DNA of 64,000 bases from Skeletonema tropicum (lineage: Eukaryota > Bacillariophyta > Thalassiosirophyceae > Thalassiosirales > Thalassiosiraceae). Shown one piece after another: positions 9,008 through 19,543 of the stretch. The notes below the pieces were generated by a model. The model saw only the letters and a list, made by a program, of their open reading frames with translations, did no database searches and was not told the origin of the DNA. The first letter of the stretch is position 1. Every line of letters starts with the position of its first letter. Location of the stretch: the NCBI GenBank assembly GCA_037178625.1, contig CM074131.1, positions 4,030,001 through 4,094,000 of the forward strand. Reading direction: 5' to 3'. The translations under genes and the position numbers were made by a program.

Positions 9008-11174
9008 TTATCTCTTATTTTGGATCATAGAATCAACGACCTGGATGCCATGCGCTCTCAGAGTATCTCTTAGGCTATCACATGCTTTGAGAATTGGTAC
9101 TCGTCTCTCAGATATAGGCTTGTCAATCCATAGCATAATGGCATCACGGAACTGTGCCGCGGCATGTGCCATTGATTCGGGTGGAGCCAAGCTAATCTCT
9201 TCTTTGAGTTCATCTAACACCTTGAGAAGTTTCTCCTTCACTATTATGTTTGAATCACTCTTTTCGAGAGCAAACTGCCTAGCCAACAATCGGCAGTCAA
9301 TCACCTTGTGTTGGAGCATGATAGATTCTGACACTAGATGCTTCTCCTTCGTCTTCTGTCCTGCTTCTTTTTTCATTAATGTTCTTTCTTTAGTGTATTT
9401 CTCAGCTCCACGTTCATCACCGAGCTCCTTTGCGCATTTGCGCAGCCAGGTCAAGCAAGTCAAACGCGCTTGATAAATTCGATTACTGTGACTAGTTGTT
9501 GTTTCGTGCAAATTCTCAAGTATAGCTTTCTCTTCAAGCAACATTTGAAAGGACTGAGAGAAGCGCCGCTGCGCAAATCCAACAACTGCCAATTCGTGTA
9601 GTGTAACCGAGATTTCTAGATGAATTGGATTCGCATCTGCGGACGACTTCCTTGTCGTTGATACTTCTGTACCACCGATGACTCCATCTTGTCTCGCATA
9701 AGCATACACATGGCGGCGAATCCTCAGACACTCGGAGAAATGCAAATAGGCTTCGTCAAACTGTTCACGTTGAAGAGCAAGAGCTCCTTGTTGAAATTTC
9801 ACCGATGCAATATTGATGTGCAATTTGTTATCGCCGTACAATTCAAGATAAAGCTCTAGCGCTTGTTCTAAATAAACCTCTGCTCTTTCAAGATATCCCT
9901 GGCGTATGGTCACTCGTGCTAATTGCTTCAACGTCGCAGCGCGCTGGCCAATTTGTCTGCACATTTTGAGCGCGTCTTGCAGCAGCGCCTTCGCCTTTTC
10001 TAGCGAGGGTGGCTTCCGTGCAACATAAACTGCTGCAAGTTGATGTAGTGTAGCTGCGCAGCTAGCATTGACAGAATCGCTCTCTGTGTCTTCTAAGACT
10101 TTGACGTAATTCTAGCGATCGCTGTAAAAACTGAGCTGCCGAGTCCAAGTTGTGCTTCTTGACTTCAAGGACGCCAAGCTCGTGTAATGTATCAGCAACG
10201 AATTTTCTCACATCAGGGTTTTTCCTACTAACCTGTTGTGATATCTCGAGAGACTCCAAAAGAGATCTTTCTGATTCGTTATAGCTTCCTTGATAACGAT
10301 AAACTCGACCTAGCTCATGTAATACCTCCGCTTTCAGTCTCTTGCATGATGAGTTGTTCCGTCCCAACTTCGCCTTTTCCAATAGGCTCAAAGCAAGATG
10401 TAATGAATACTGAGCCTCAACAAAAGCATTAAGAGCCATTGCAGAGAACACACCTGCCTCCATAGACAGTCGAGCAGCCTTTAGAATGTAAATTGCATCG
10501 AGCTCATATTCGAGAGCATGAGAAACAACGCATTTCACATGATCCAATATTTGAAGAGCTTCTTTCCACGATTCTACCTCTTCAGGCTTGAACGTCCAGA
10601 GGGATCGGAGAGCATCGATGCAAATGATCAAATTTCGTTGACTTTCATCAGCAGACTGGCAAGTCCGCATAGCTTGTTGTAAAAGACGATGGACGCTTCC
10701 TTTTCCCTCCTTCACCGACAATAAAGAGAATGACTTCAGCAAATCCCATGCGACATCTGACTCTTCGTACTCAAAAGCAGAGATTGCATTTGATATGGAA
10801 GCAGATCTTTTGATATCTTCAGTTTGAGCCTGTTCCTCAGTAGTAACACTACCCCTAGCACGACTAGAGAAAATCAGCGTACGAAGCCGCCGCTAGCCCT
10901 GCCAGAGTCCCACACGCTGTCCTCTTCCACCTTTTGCACATGCTGGAAGTATCAATGCTGCTCCAGCGAGAACAATTCCACAAGCGATCAAAGAATTATT
11001 AGACAAAGAATACATTCCGTTGCCCGATTTGTTTAGATCCATCAGTTGAGAATCCATCTTCTTCTTTGAACTCAATAAATTCCGCAGTAGCCACTTCGTT
11101 ATCTGATCAGGTCCAAGGAATGAGAGTAGACGTAAGACTTGGCACGTACTAGGGACTCTCCTTTTCAATTTCAC
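9008..11174 (-). pseudogene. TPR segment of the NLR-like locus
   Basis: Continues the NB-ARC protein in three pieces. 11174-10893 has STCQVLRLLSFLGPDQITKW, then a hydrophobic run (SLIACGIVLAGAALILP), and ends at TAG. 10892-10062 (same frame) has FSLLSVKEGKGSVHRLLQQ followed by helical repeats such as LHELGRVYRYQGSYNESERS and LHELGVLEVKKHNLDSAAQF. After a frameshift near 10100, repeats continue: LHQLAAVYVARKPPSLEKAK, LKQLARVTIRQGYLERAEVY and FQQGALALQREQFDEAYLHF. The 34-residue periodicity with A/L/Y at fixed places is TPR, of the kinesin-light-chain-like type. The end is SMIQNKR and TAA. A fragment of its 3' end was copied to 13185-13310 and 21345-21420. Confidence 0.65.
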
Positions 11175-12802
11175 CCAAACTCAGCGAGACACTGGATGCA
11201 ACACTCAAAGAATAATTCACGACTCTACCATAGAGAGATTGGCCAGTCTTTTCAGATGCAATGTATCTATCCAAATATTCCACACACTGTACATCACAGC
11301 GTCTCATATAAGCTGCAGCCATGCCCAGTGCGAGAGGCAGATTGCCCATCATTTTACAAAGCTCCGTGGCAGCAAGAGTATTCTTCTCACCTTCGATATT
11401 GTGCGATCCAGCCGAACGACGTAGCAACTCCAACGATTCGGAGATATCGAAGCATCCCAAGATTAGTGTCCCATGAGAATCCACAGCTTCCGTTTCAATG
11501 TGACGTGTGGTAACAACGACATGACCTCGAATCCCAGCACCTCGTGGAACAAAGTCATTCAGCAATCGATGATCTTCTAAATTGTCAAACACCAACAACC
11601 AAGGCACACGTGATCGAAACAGACGTGTCTTGACCTCACCAACAATTTCATCTGTACTCTTATTCATATCAGCATTATCCGAAACGCCACCCACATCCAC
11701 TTCTGGTGCCATATCAGACAACAGCGATCGATAGTCTGCCACCAATGAATCGGCACTCTCCGAATTCAACCAAATCACTAAACCGTATTGAGAAGGAAAA
11801 TTACGATAGCAATACTCAGTAACCAACTGACTCTTCCCAACACCCCCCATACCTGCCACATCCACCCTCACAACCACACGTCGTTGCTGTTGTGGTTGCT
11901 TCCCCCCATCATCATCATCCTGATTTACCAATCTCAACCGCAATTGATCCAATTGATCATCCCTCCCCGTAAAATTCGGATTACGCCTCGGTAAATTCCA
12001 ACTCCCTCTCATCCGTTGATTGAACGCACTCGCAAACTCTTCCGGATGTCTCCTCTCCGCATAAAACGTCAACTCCTCATACTTCTTCAACAATTCATCA
12101 ATGGTATTATACTCCTTTCGAAATAACCACGGTCGTCGCGAGGAGGGTGTATCATTTAAAAAGTATTCACTCCACCCTCCTGTGGTGAGGATGAATTGCT
12201 CGGCCATGGCTGGGCCACCCCATTCGAGACAGCCCTGGAGGACGGTGTCGACGTAGGATTGGAGGAGGGGGTGGGTTTCGTCTGCGTAGTGTGTGTGGCC
12301 GGGGAGGGGGACGTAGAGCCAGATGTTAGTCATTGGCTGTAAAGACAAAGTTGTTGGCTTGTTCACGATATTGATTATTGCTGCTGCCCTGCTGCTGCTG
12401 TATTGTAATGTATTCCAAAGGTACACGAATCTTGGTATACCCAACTTCTCTTCGATCAAAGTCTGGCATATCCTCTGTAGGGACTTGAAATATCACTCCA
12501 TTGATATCACTTCCACTTCCATTATTATCGATATTATTGCTAGTAGTACGACTAACGCCTAGAGCAGTAAATCCAGTGCTAGATCGAAAGCTCCATTGTC
12601 GTTTATATCCAAATTCTTTGGATATTGTGGCGATGACACCTGGCAGTGCTGCTGCTGAGGAGGAAGAAGAAGATGATGATGATGTTGTTTTCCATACAGC
12701 ATGTGTCGATGTGTTCATTATGGAGCCAAAGCCAAACACATAGTCATTTGATTGCGATGATGCAGAGGCTTGTTGAGTGTGTTCCTTCATTTCAGTACTC
12801 AT
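11149..12802 (-). CDS. GGCT-like domain plus NB-ARC segment of the NLR-like locus
   Basis: Part 1 (12802 down to 12329) contains YVFGFGSIMN, typical of the GGCT fold's glycine-rich loop, then WSFRSSTGFTALGV and FDRREVGYTKIRVP. Part 2, in another frame, continues NIWLYVPLPGH, LQSYVDTVLQGCLEWGG, NDTPSSRRPWLFRKEY and RRHPEEFASAF, still the GGCT-like region. NB-ARC then follows: P-loop GMGGVGKSQL near 11850, Walker B LLVFDNLED near 11590, VVVTTRH near 11510 and GNLPLALGMAAAYM near 11320. The two parts join either by a GT-AG intron (12337-12424, 88 nt, frame-correcting) or by an indel; the intron would remove residues VPLEYI that look family-typical, so I do not prefer it strongly. It ends at a frameshift stop at 11149. 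Confidence 0.65.
12337..12424 (-). other. Candidate intron or frame break in the NLR-like locus
   Basis: The minus-strand sequence from 12424 starts GTACCTTTGG and ends TCTTTACAG at 12337. Its length of 88 nt (1 modulo 3) is exactly what is needed to join the two GGCT-like frames. A simple one-base indel near 12330 would do so too. Confidence 0.35.
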
Positions 12803-13184
12803 ATTCTTGTCAGTGTTCCTCAATCGATATATAGCTTCATGTGATTGTGTCGGCGCATTTTATGAGCGATGGATGGAAAGGGAATCTCTGATTACGAACA
12901 GCACATCATTCGGCCCTTCCGACACATAGATACTACACTAAGGATAAGAGATAGAGATGTCTTCCGATGCAATGCAATCGACCCAATCGAACAACTACAA
13001 AGGAGCACTAATGATAACAATACTCCATCAACGACCATAGCTTGCTGGAAGCTGGAAGCTGGAAGCGTGGATAGGATAAGCTCCACCCATAAGGATCTTC
13101 AGACACCTGTCTGAGTCACTTGGGAGGTCTCAGCACTAAGAGGACTCCCATTTATGACAGAAGACCATCGGCCTTATTTCACTC
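12803..13184. other. Intergenic with dispersed repeat fragments
   Basis: Bases 12945-13075 match 32100-32218 with indels (shared phrases GATGTCTTCCGAT and CTTGCTGGAAGCTGGAAGC), so this is a dispersed repeat. 13087-13173 is a shortened copy of the foldback at 2592. An 81-codon open frame at 12869 crosses both repeats and is not believed to be a gene. Confidence 0.5.
13087..13173. mobile_element. Small MITE-like foldback element, copy B
   Basis: Starts CACCCATAAGGATCTTCAGA and ends with TATGACAGAAGACCAT. It aligns to 2592-2701 with an internal deletion of about 20 bases. Ends are imperfect inverted repeats. No coding capacity. Confidence 0.45.
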
Positions 13185-13310
13185 CAGCCCAGCTCACCCG
13201 AATCAATGGCACATGCTGCGGCACAGTTCCGTGATGCCATTATGCTATGGATTGACAAGCCTATATCAAAGAGACGAGAAACAATTCTCAAAGCACATGT
13301 GATAGCCTAA
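13185..13310 (+). pseudogene. 3' fragment of the NLR-like gene, split by a retrotransposon
   Basis: Encodes SMAHAAAQFRDAIMLWIDKP, matching the end of the NLR-like gene at 9008-9230 but in opposite orientation. A two-base insertion before GTGATAG breaks the frame. The match stops at 13310, where the retrotransposon begins, and resumes at 21345. Confidence 0.8.
13299..13310. repeat. Target-site duplication, left copy (12 bp)
   Basis: GTGATAGCCTAA, identical to 21345-21356. The undisrupted parent carries the same 12 bases once, at 9070-9081 on the other strand, so this is a genuine duplicated target. Confidence 0.9.
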
Positions 13311-13510
13311 TAATAATAATAATATAACAGAAATTTTAAAGTACGTCTGATTAGCCCTCTAGGGGCGAAATTATGACTAACCAACATGTGTGCTGTGTCG
13401 GTAGCATTGATAGTGCTCTATACTGCCTCCACAACTGTTTCTCAGATCGCACTCCAAGCCAGAAGACCTAAATAGTCTCCTGGCCAGGATTAGTTCAACC
13501 ATACGGTTGT

Positions 13511-16500
13511 TTACGTCGTCGATTTCTCGAGTTCATTGAGGACTGCGTCTATTATCGGCTGTCCCTCCTCACGATACAATACTACTCTATTTGCGTGTTC
13601 CTCGGCTTCATCAGCCACACGTTGCCGCTGAGGTGGCGGTAATGGTGGGCCAAATTCATTGAAGTAGAACGATAAAGTTCGTTGACTTTTCTTCCGCTGT
13701 TCTGCTCGCATCTCGACCGCTTGCCTGCCTATCTTGAGGTGATGCACCCACATTCGCCTAGTAGCCAAATCCATATTGCTTATTTCATCAATACTATGAT
13801 TTGCCCACCGTTGGTGAAAGCCTGGCGGCATCTCCTCTCGATGTTGACTGTACCATACCAATTGCTCTGCTAAATGTGCACTCTCTATTTGCTTGTCAAA
13901 TGACTGAGTTCCATGAGCTAGTCTGTTTCGCTCATGCCACTGCGGTAGTGCAACTTCATACCAGATCAATTTTTGGAGTTGATAAAACTGCTGGTGGGCG
14001 TCCCCATGATGAGTACTCTCCAATGCTTGATACCATTCTTTTACCAGATATCCTCTGAAGAAGTCATCCCACCCGAGGTCACGTTGTGCTTCCAGTGCTT
14101 CCTGGATCCTCGGGTCTTCTGATGTGGTTCGAATCTCGCCCCCGTTTGCATATTGTTCTACCAAGTTTGCCACTCTGAGTAGTATTTTTCGTGATATTTT
14201 CCGGAGTCCTTTCTTCCGGAGTGCTGCTATAATTGCAGCACGTTTTGCAGCCATATCCGGGTGGGAACATTGAAACACGTGTGCTATTGTTTCGTCATCA
14301 CACTGCCGACAGTTCGGACACTGCGATACTTGCGTTTCATGTTGCTTCACGTGATTCACTGGGAGGAGGCCATGCATTAGTTTGCAGGTAAATCGCTGCT
14401 GGCTAAGGGTACTTTTCCGTCTCACTTCCCCTATCGTCATCCAATACACATTGTCATATTGCTCGTCCGTCCATCCGTGTCTTCGCTTGATATATTTCCG
14501 GAGGATTGGTTCACGACGCGCTTTGTTGACGTGGCTTCGCATCCCAGCTGTGATCCACTTATTCCCTATTCGTAAAACTGCTTTTGATCCCTCATACGGC
14601 ATCTGTAATATTTCTTGCTCAGGTGGTAATTGGATGGGATTCTCAATGGCTGCTGCCGTTGTTTCTCCCGCTAATTCGTCGCACGCAATGTTGATCATAG
14701 CGTTGTCATCCAATCCGTCCAAGTCTTTCTCTTTTCCCAATGCGCTTTCCGTGGTTTCTAATGAATCGCAGTCACTTTCGTCCGGTTCCGTCTTCTTTTT
14801 GGCCGTATCTTGGTGTCCCCGGACGTGCTGACTAATTACTCCAAATGGTAACTTCTGCCGTAGATGCTGTATTGCCATCAAAAGATCTCCTTCAGGTTGT
14901 ATTGTGTCCCGTCCTGTCTTCATTGGCCGATTACTCGTAAAAGCACCTGACTCATTATCAAACCATTGAGTAATATCGTCGTCTGGCCCCAATTCTATGC
15001 CAAGATATTGTATGTGATACAGCGCTCGATACAACCCTTCCAATTCAGCTCGGTACGAGTTTACTGAGCTGACGTTTGTCATCAAAAAACATGCCTTGAC
15101 ATACTCGTTTTGATTAGTTGGGATAATCCATGCTGCCGCTGCCACATTGTGCACTCGAAGGACAGAACCATCACTACCTGTCTTCTTTGGCTTCATTTCC
15201 GTGCCTGGTAGGTGTGTATTTTCGGTCACGTATCCCGGAGGCTTAGCTTCCTGCTGTTGCTGTTGTGCCATCTGATACGGACGGCGAGTCCATACACCCT
15301 CATCTACCTCTGCCATTTTCATCGGATAACACTCTAGCGGTATAGCGTTGACGTCACATTCATATTTGTAGAACCCACTTTGCACTGGTTGTTCTGTTAG
15401 CTTCTGAATAAAGCTTTCACCAGTGGCTGTCTCTCCTCGTTTGTAGATCACCCCCTTACCTCGGTAGCAGTCATACCATGTGTTCCGTTTCACCGGAAAC
15501 CACTTTCCAAGTGGTATGTCAAGTTCCATTGAATTGGTGTGGTGGTGGCGACTATCCAATCTATTGCAGAATGTTTCTCGTATACACCTACGAAACAAGG
15601 AGAACCACTTCTTCGGAGGGCATGGAGTTTGCGGCCATCTCCAATCAGATCCTGCTACAAAATTGCCCCCCAGCGTTGTATTTCCAATATATTCTCCATT
15701 CTCAACCACTAGGTCTGCTAATGTGATCACTCGCATATAGATACGGACTGCATTGAGCTTTCTCAATATCGATGGCTTTATTTTCCGTCGAATAAATGCT
15801 TCCATAATTGATTGATCGCCTTCCCTCTGCAGTGCTGGGATTGTGGCATCTTCCATCCATATCGTAGCATCTATCTCAGCTAATCGATTTTTCAAGCTCA
15901 CTAGTAGTCCATTGTCCATATATGTCAGCCTTTCTTTGTACTCAAACAATGGTGTTATCAGGCCTGACTGCAGTTGCAATTCATCCAATGTGAAGAGAAA
16001 ATCCTCCGCCAATGTCTTCCCATTTCTAAGCTGCTTGACAACATACTCTGACTGCAATTCAGTTTGCCTCGAATACATGTCTGGGATTTCCATCCCTCCT
16101 TGCTCCATAGGACCTCGGAGCACTGCGTCTGGTGAGTTCCTATTAAAGTGCATATATGGGAGGAAGTTGTGCCGTACGATTGTATCCATCTTTTTGCATT
16201 GTTTCTTACTGAAGGACGTCAAGTGAAGGACGTAATCCAATGTTGGCATCAATCGTTGGTAGAGTAGTTGCTTCGTCTCACTTGCTGTCAGGAATCCCAA
16301 AGACGTAGACTTGGAAATTCTCCTCAATTTCTCCATGATGACCTCGTACTCTTGCTTCTGGTTCCCATCGGGGCACAAGTGGTATCCCAACCCTTTATTC
16401 GGTTGATTTGGTGACTTAAACTGTATCACTGACTTGGCACCTTTATGATCCTCCAGGAGGATTGTTTCATCTATTGCCATGATTGGTTTTAGTTCCCCTC

Positions 16501-19500
16501 GTACCACTTGCCACGCTAATGCCTGCCACGCACATTTGTGGTAGGCAAGTGATTGGCCTGAATATCGTACGACCTCATTCCACATCGTAGAGCTCAATTT
16601 CATCCTTTCGATCAGTTCATCCAGCGGTCGTTCACTGCCGTAATCTGCAGAGACATTTCCGTCATTATCATCAACGTAGCTTACGTTATGACGCTTCATC
16701 ATCCGTTCCCCGAAACAACCATGTAATTCCAGTCCCGGTGCCAATTCTGCGTGCGTTTTCAGGATCCCACTACTACATGCCGTGAACAGCGCCGGATTGT
16801 CTGCTTTTCCTTGGATCTCTCCTGAAATCTGATAATCCCCTGGTTCTTCTGAGTATATATCATTCGATACCCCGAGCCCAGTTCTCACATTGCGTTTCAT
16901 TCCGCGTAGTGCTTCCGCTCTTGCTCTCAGGATCCCGTCACTGAAGTTCCTTTTCGCCATTTCTATGTTCGACAATGACGGCTGCATTCGATCATAGCAC
17001 GCTATACAGTCATAATACAGCATGCCTATTGTTGATTTCTTTGCTCGTGCCGCTTCGAATGTCAACAATTTGATCATAGCTGCATCAATTGAGTTTCTAT
17101 CTTTCCGAGATCCCCACTGTTCATCTGACAGCTCCCCGGTAGACTCCATCTTTTTTGAAAACTCTCTTGCAAAAAATTTCAGTGCCGTGTTGAAATCAGC
17201 CTCTAATAACCCTATGATTCGGAGTTGGTTTATCTGCCGGTTACCTTTTTTCTTTTCCAGCATTACATCCGTCATACTCTTCCATCGTTCAGGGGCGAAA
17301 CCATATATAAACGGCAGGCTGATCATTATCGACAACCAATCTGCAAACTCATTGTCAGCTACCATAGCTTTCCACACCGTATAATGTAGGTCTCCGTTAG
17401 AAGCAGTCTTTTCTTTGGCGTTTCGGAATGCCTCTTGCAGTTGAGCAGAAGTTATTGAGCCCACGGTTTCCTCCATTGCTACTTCTTTTTCTGTTTGTTT
17501 GAGTTGACTCATCCACGCTGCTAGAGTATCACTAATCTCCATTTCTTCGTTCGTGGTTGGGTCTAACACTCGATAATTTCCTTCGAGTATTTGCTTCACC
17601 TCCTCCGTTCCCTCAGCACTTATCAATTGCTGTACTGGGGGTTGAGTCGATGGCCCCCCTTCCATTGCTACCTGTTGCAAATGCCGTTTGTTCCGCTGTA
17701 GTATTCTACCTTCGATAGCCGTTTGGGATGTAATTGCCTCCCATTGGAACGGTGATTTGTCAATTATCTCATCTATCTTCAGTGACCCATTTTCTCGGAC
17801 AATTACTTTGACGGGATATGCATTCTTATCCGGTACCTTCAATGAATGGTGGGCATAGAATTCTTTTTCCATGATTGGTTTTCCTTGAGACGTTTGTTGT
17901 ATGACTGCATGCGTTTCAAATACTCCTTTATCATAATGGTACAATTCTTCCATATCTTCAGAGTACATCCACTCATGGCTCGGGACGTCTATGCGATCAA
18001 GTCCAACACGTTGCCCTTTTGTGAGGATACTAAGCTTCCGATTCGTTGATGCTGCTCTTGTCGTTCGTATCATTGCGTTCATTTTAGCTTCCCAGTCTCC
18101 GCCATCTTTTCTTGCTGATGATTGAGCTTGAACTTCGAGCCATCCAATCCTCTTTTCTGCACAATCCTTCTGGATTTCCCATAGCACTTTACGTGCTTCC
18201 CTGACCTTTACTTTCAAATCTTTAACTTTCATCTGCTCGTAATTACTCGTCAGATCATATCCAAGTCTTGCTGCAAGTTTGGTCAGTCCTATACTTGGGG
18301 GTGCTCGCCTACGCTGGCAGTCCAACATTGCCTTATACAGCAGTACTTTCTGCCCTGCCAACGTCAGTTCCGGACTGCGAAAGTACCCATATCGGCGACG
18401 TGATGTCTTTTTCAGAGTTGCCCTGATGATATCAGTATATTCCTTATCCAATGCGTTATATGCACGCTTCGCCTCCGTCGTACATCCTTCCTCATGGAAC
18501 TTCGCAACTAGGATGGGGACTTTAAGTTGAATGTTCTTGTCCTCCATCCCTTTTCTTAGCTCGTCCATGAACTTCTCCACCTTATCTTCTTGATGTAGGG
18601 TGAATTGCCTATTGATTGCATTTGGGGGGCGATTTATAAGGCCTCTGAACAACAATTTCTCATCAAAGTCAACCCACGCCATTGAATGATCGGAGTGCAC
18701 AGCCTCGTGAGACCCTAGGTACCCAATATGTCGTATCGCATGCTGAAGGCCTGCATCCATGAGGATGTAATCAAGTCTTTTCGTTCCTCTATTGTAAGTC
18801 CGTGGCATTTCCTCGAACTTCCTATAGAATGGGTCCTCCAGAACTGCATTTTGTTGAAACTCTCTAAACTCCTTATCCGAGAATGTACTTCCATTTGCAT
18901 CCATCATTACTATTGGTCTATATCCCTTCGATCTTTTCTCTTCAATCAGCTTGGTGAGGTCGTTGAGGATTTGCTTCCTCGGCCGAGGGTTAACTACTCC
19001 ATCTTTCATCATTGCAGACTGTTGATGAGTGTATGCTGTGTTTGGCCCTGCATTTGAGGATTGACATACTCTATACGCCGTTATGACAACTATCCCTTCA
19101 TCCCGGCTTCCTTGGAGAATATGCCACGCAAATCTTCCATACTTGTCAGACCCTTGATGCCGAACTCGTCCCGTCACGTGGCCTGTAATAGTTTGTAGGA
19201 CTCCTCCTGGCTGATATTTGATTCGATGGTCTATTGGTGGCAATGACGCATACTGAGTGTTAGCCATATTCTGAAACATTCGTCTCATATTCATATCAAA
19301 AATTCCTTTATTATTCGATGTCCATGGGCGGTTCGTTTCTACGTATCCGCATATATCAATCCCAAGGTCATGGACTACCTCTATCTCGTTTGGTAGAGTA
19401 TTGGTCCTCAGGACTTTGATGGAGTTAATATTTTGAAACCCGAATCTTACTACTCCATCTTCATTTTGTCTAAGTTGTATTGTGTCTCCACTCGCTTCTA

Positions 19501-19543
19501 AATTTTGCACTGGTCGTATTACGTCTTGAGTTCCTCTACTCAT
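13511..19543 (-). CDS. Retrotransposon ORF2: endonuclease / reverse transcriptase / RNase H (2010 aa)
   Basis: The start is the ATG at 19543, overlapping the ORF1 stop as ATGAGTAG. Residues ~20-300 form an apurinic-type endonuclease (GFQNINS, CGYVETNRPW, MMDANGSTFSDKEF near 214, RLDYILMD, AVHSDHSMAW near 284). The reverse transcriptase follows, with motif A LYYDCIACYDRM near 844 and the catalytic YVDDNDG near 956. RNase H: GSDGSVLR near 1459, YRAELEGLYRAL, FDNESGAF, VRGHQDTA. Near 1748 a Cys-His cluster CPNCRQCDDETIAHVFQC is the C-terminal zinc-knuckle type found in many LINE ORF2 proteins. The product nicks target DNA and copies its own RNA there. No frame breaks; all catalytic residues checked are present. 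Confidence 0.93.
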   Translation of the reverse strand: MSRGTQDVIRPVQNLEASGDTIQLRQNEDGVVRFGFQNINSIKVLRTNTLPNEIEVVHDLGIDICGYVETNRPWTSNNKGIFDMNMRRMFQNMANTQYASLPPIDHRIKYQPGGVLQTITGHVTGRVRHQGSDKYGRFAWHILQGSRDEGIVVITAYRVCQSSNAGPNTAYTHQQSAMMKDGVVNPRPRKQILNDLTKLIEEKRSKGYRPIVMMDANGSTFSDKEFREFQQNAVLEDPFYRKFEEMPRTYNRGTKRLDYILMDAGLQHAIRHIGYLGSHEAVHSDHSMAWVDFDEKLLFRGLINRPPNAINRQFTLHQEDKVEKFMDELRKGMEDKNIQLKVPILVAKFHEEGCTTEAKRAYNALDKEYTDIIRATLKKTSRRRYGYFRSPELTLAGQKVLLYKAMLDCQRRRAPPSIGLTKLAARLGYDLTSNYEQMKVKDLKVKVREARKVLWEIQKDCAEKRIGWLEVQAQSSARKDGGDWEAKMNAMIRTTRAASTNRKLSILTKGQRVGLDRIDVPSHEWMYSEDMEELYHYDKGVFETHAVIQQTSQGKPIMEKEFYAHHSLKVPDKNAYPVKVIVRENGSLKIDEIIDKSPFQWEAITSQTAIEGRILQRNKRHLQQVAMEGGPSTQPPVQQLISAEGTEEVKQILEGNYRVLDPTTNEEMEISDTLAAWMSQLKQTEKEVAMEETVGSITSAQLQEAFRNAKEKTASNGDLHYTVWKAMVADNEFADWLSIMISLPFIYGFAPERWKSMTDVMLEKKKGNRQINQLRIIGLLEADFNTALKFFAREFSKKMESTGELSDEQWGSRKDRNSIDAAMIKLLTFEAARAKKSTIGMLYYDCIACYDRMQPSLSNIEMAKRNFSDGILRARAEALRGMKRNVRTGLGVSNDIYSEEPGDYQISGEIQGKADNPALFTACSSGILKTHAELAPGLELHGCFGERMMKRHNVSYVDDNDGNVSADYGSERPLDELIERMKLSSTMWNEVVRYSGQSLAYHKCAWQALAWQVVRGELKPIMAIDETILLEDHKGAKSVIQFKSPNQPNKGLGYHLCPDGNQKQEYEVIMEKLRRISKSTSLGFLTASETKQLLYQRLMPTLDYVLHLTSFSKKQCKKMDTIVRHNFLPYMHFNRNSPDAVLRGPMEQGGMEIPDMYSRQTELQSEYVVKQLRNGKTLAEDFLFTLDELQLQSGLITPLFEYKERLTYMDNGLLVSLKNRLAEIDATIWMEDATIPALQREGDQSIMEAFIRRKIKPSILRKLNAVRIYMRVITLADLVVENGEYIGNTTLGGNFVAGSDWRWPQTPCPPKKWFSLFRRCIRETFCNRLDSRHHHTNSMELDIPLGKWFPVKRNTWYDCYRGKGVIYKRGETATGESFIQKLTEQPVQSGFYKYECDVNAIPLECYPMKMAEVDEGVWTRRPYQMAQQQQQEAKPPGYVTENTHLPGTEMKPKKTGSDGSVLRVHNVAAAAWIIPTNQNEYVKACFLMTNVSSVNSYRAELEGLYRALYHIQYLGIELGPDDDITQWFDNESGAFTSNRPMKTGRDTIQPEGDLLMAIQHLRQKLPFGVISQHVRGHQDTAKKKTEPDESDCDSLETTESALGKEKDLDGLDDNAMINIACDELAGETTAAAIENPIQLPPEQEILQMPYEGSKAVLRIGNKWITAGMRSHVNKARREPILRKYIKRRHGWTDEQYDNVYWMTIGEVRRKSTLSQQRFTCKLMHGLLPVNHVKQHETQVSQCPNCRQCDDETIAHVFQCSHPDMAAKRAAIIAALRKKGLRKISRKILLRVANLVEQYANGGEIRTTSEDPRIQEALEAQRDLGWDDFFRGYLVKEWYQALESTHHGDAHQQFYQLQKLIWYEVALPQWHERNRLAHGTQSFDKQIESAHLAEQLVWYSQHREEMPPGFHQRWANHSIDEISNMDLATRRMWVHHLKIGRQAVEMRAEQRKKSQRTLSFYFNEFGPPLPPPQRQRVADEAEEHANRVVLYREEGQPIIDAVLNELEKSTT

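Larger units (their letters stand above)
9008..12802 (-). pseudogene. GGCT-like / NB-ARC / TPR protein (NLR-like STAND NTPase), frame-broken
   Basis: Read on the minus strand this is one protein of over 1200 residues: an N-terminal gamma-glutamylcyclotransferase-like (GGCT/AIG2-like) domain, an NB-ARC ATPase, then tetratricopeptide repeats to the TAA at 9008-9010. The start is the ATG ending at 12802. The frame is broken at four places: 12329-12425 (could be an 88-nt intron), about 11150-11170 (one extra base), an in-frame TAG at 10893-10895, and about 10085-10110 (shift). Homologous text resumes directly on the other side of each break, so it was a single gene. STAND proteins of this kind act as signal-induced oligomerising switches; the trigger is unknown. 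Real decay or assembly indels are both possible. Confidence 0.7.

Noticed and set aside
12869..13114. Plus-strand 81-codon frame
   Set aside because: It spans a dispersed repeat (also at 32100) and part of a foldback copy; the other repeat copy does not keep the frame.
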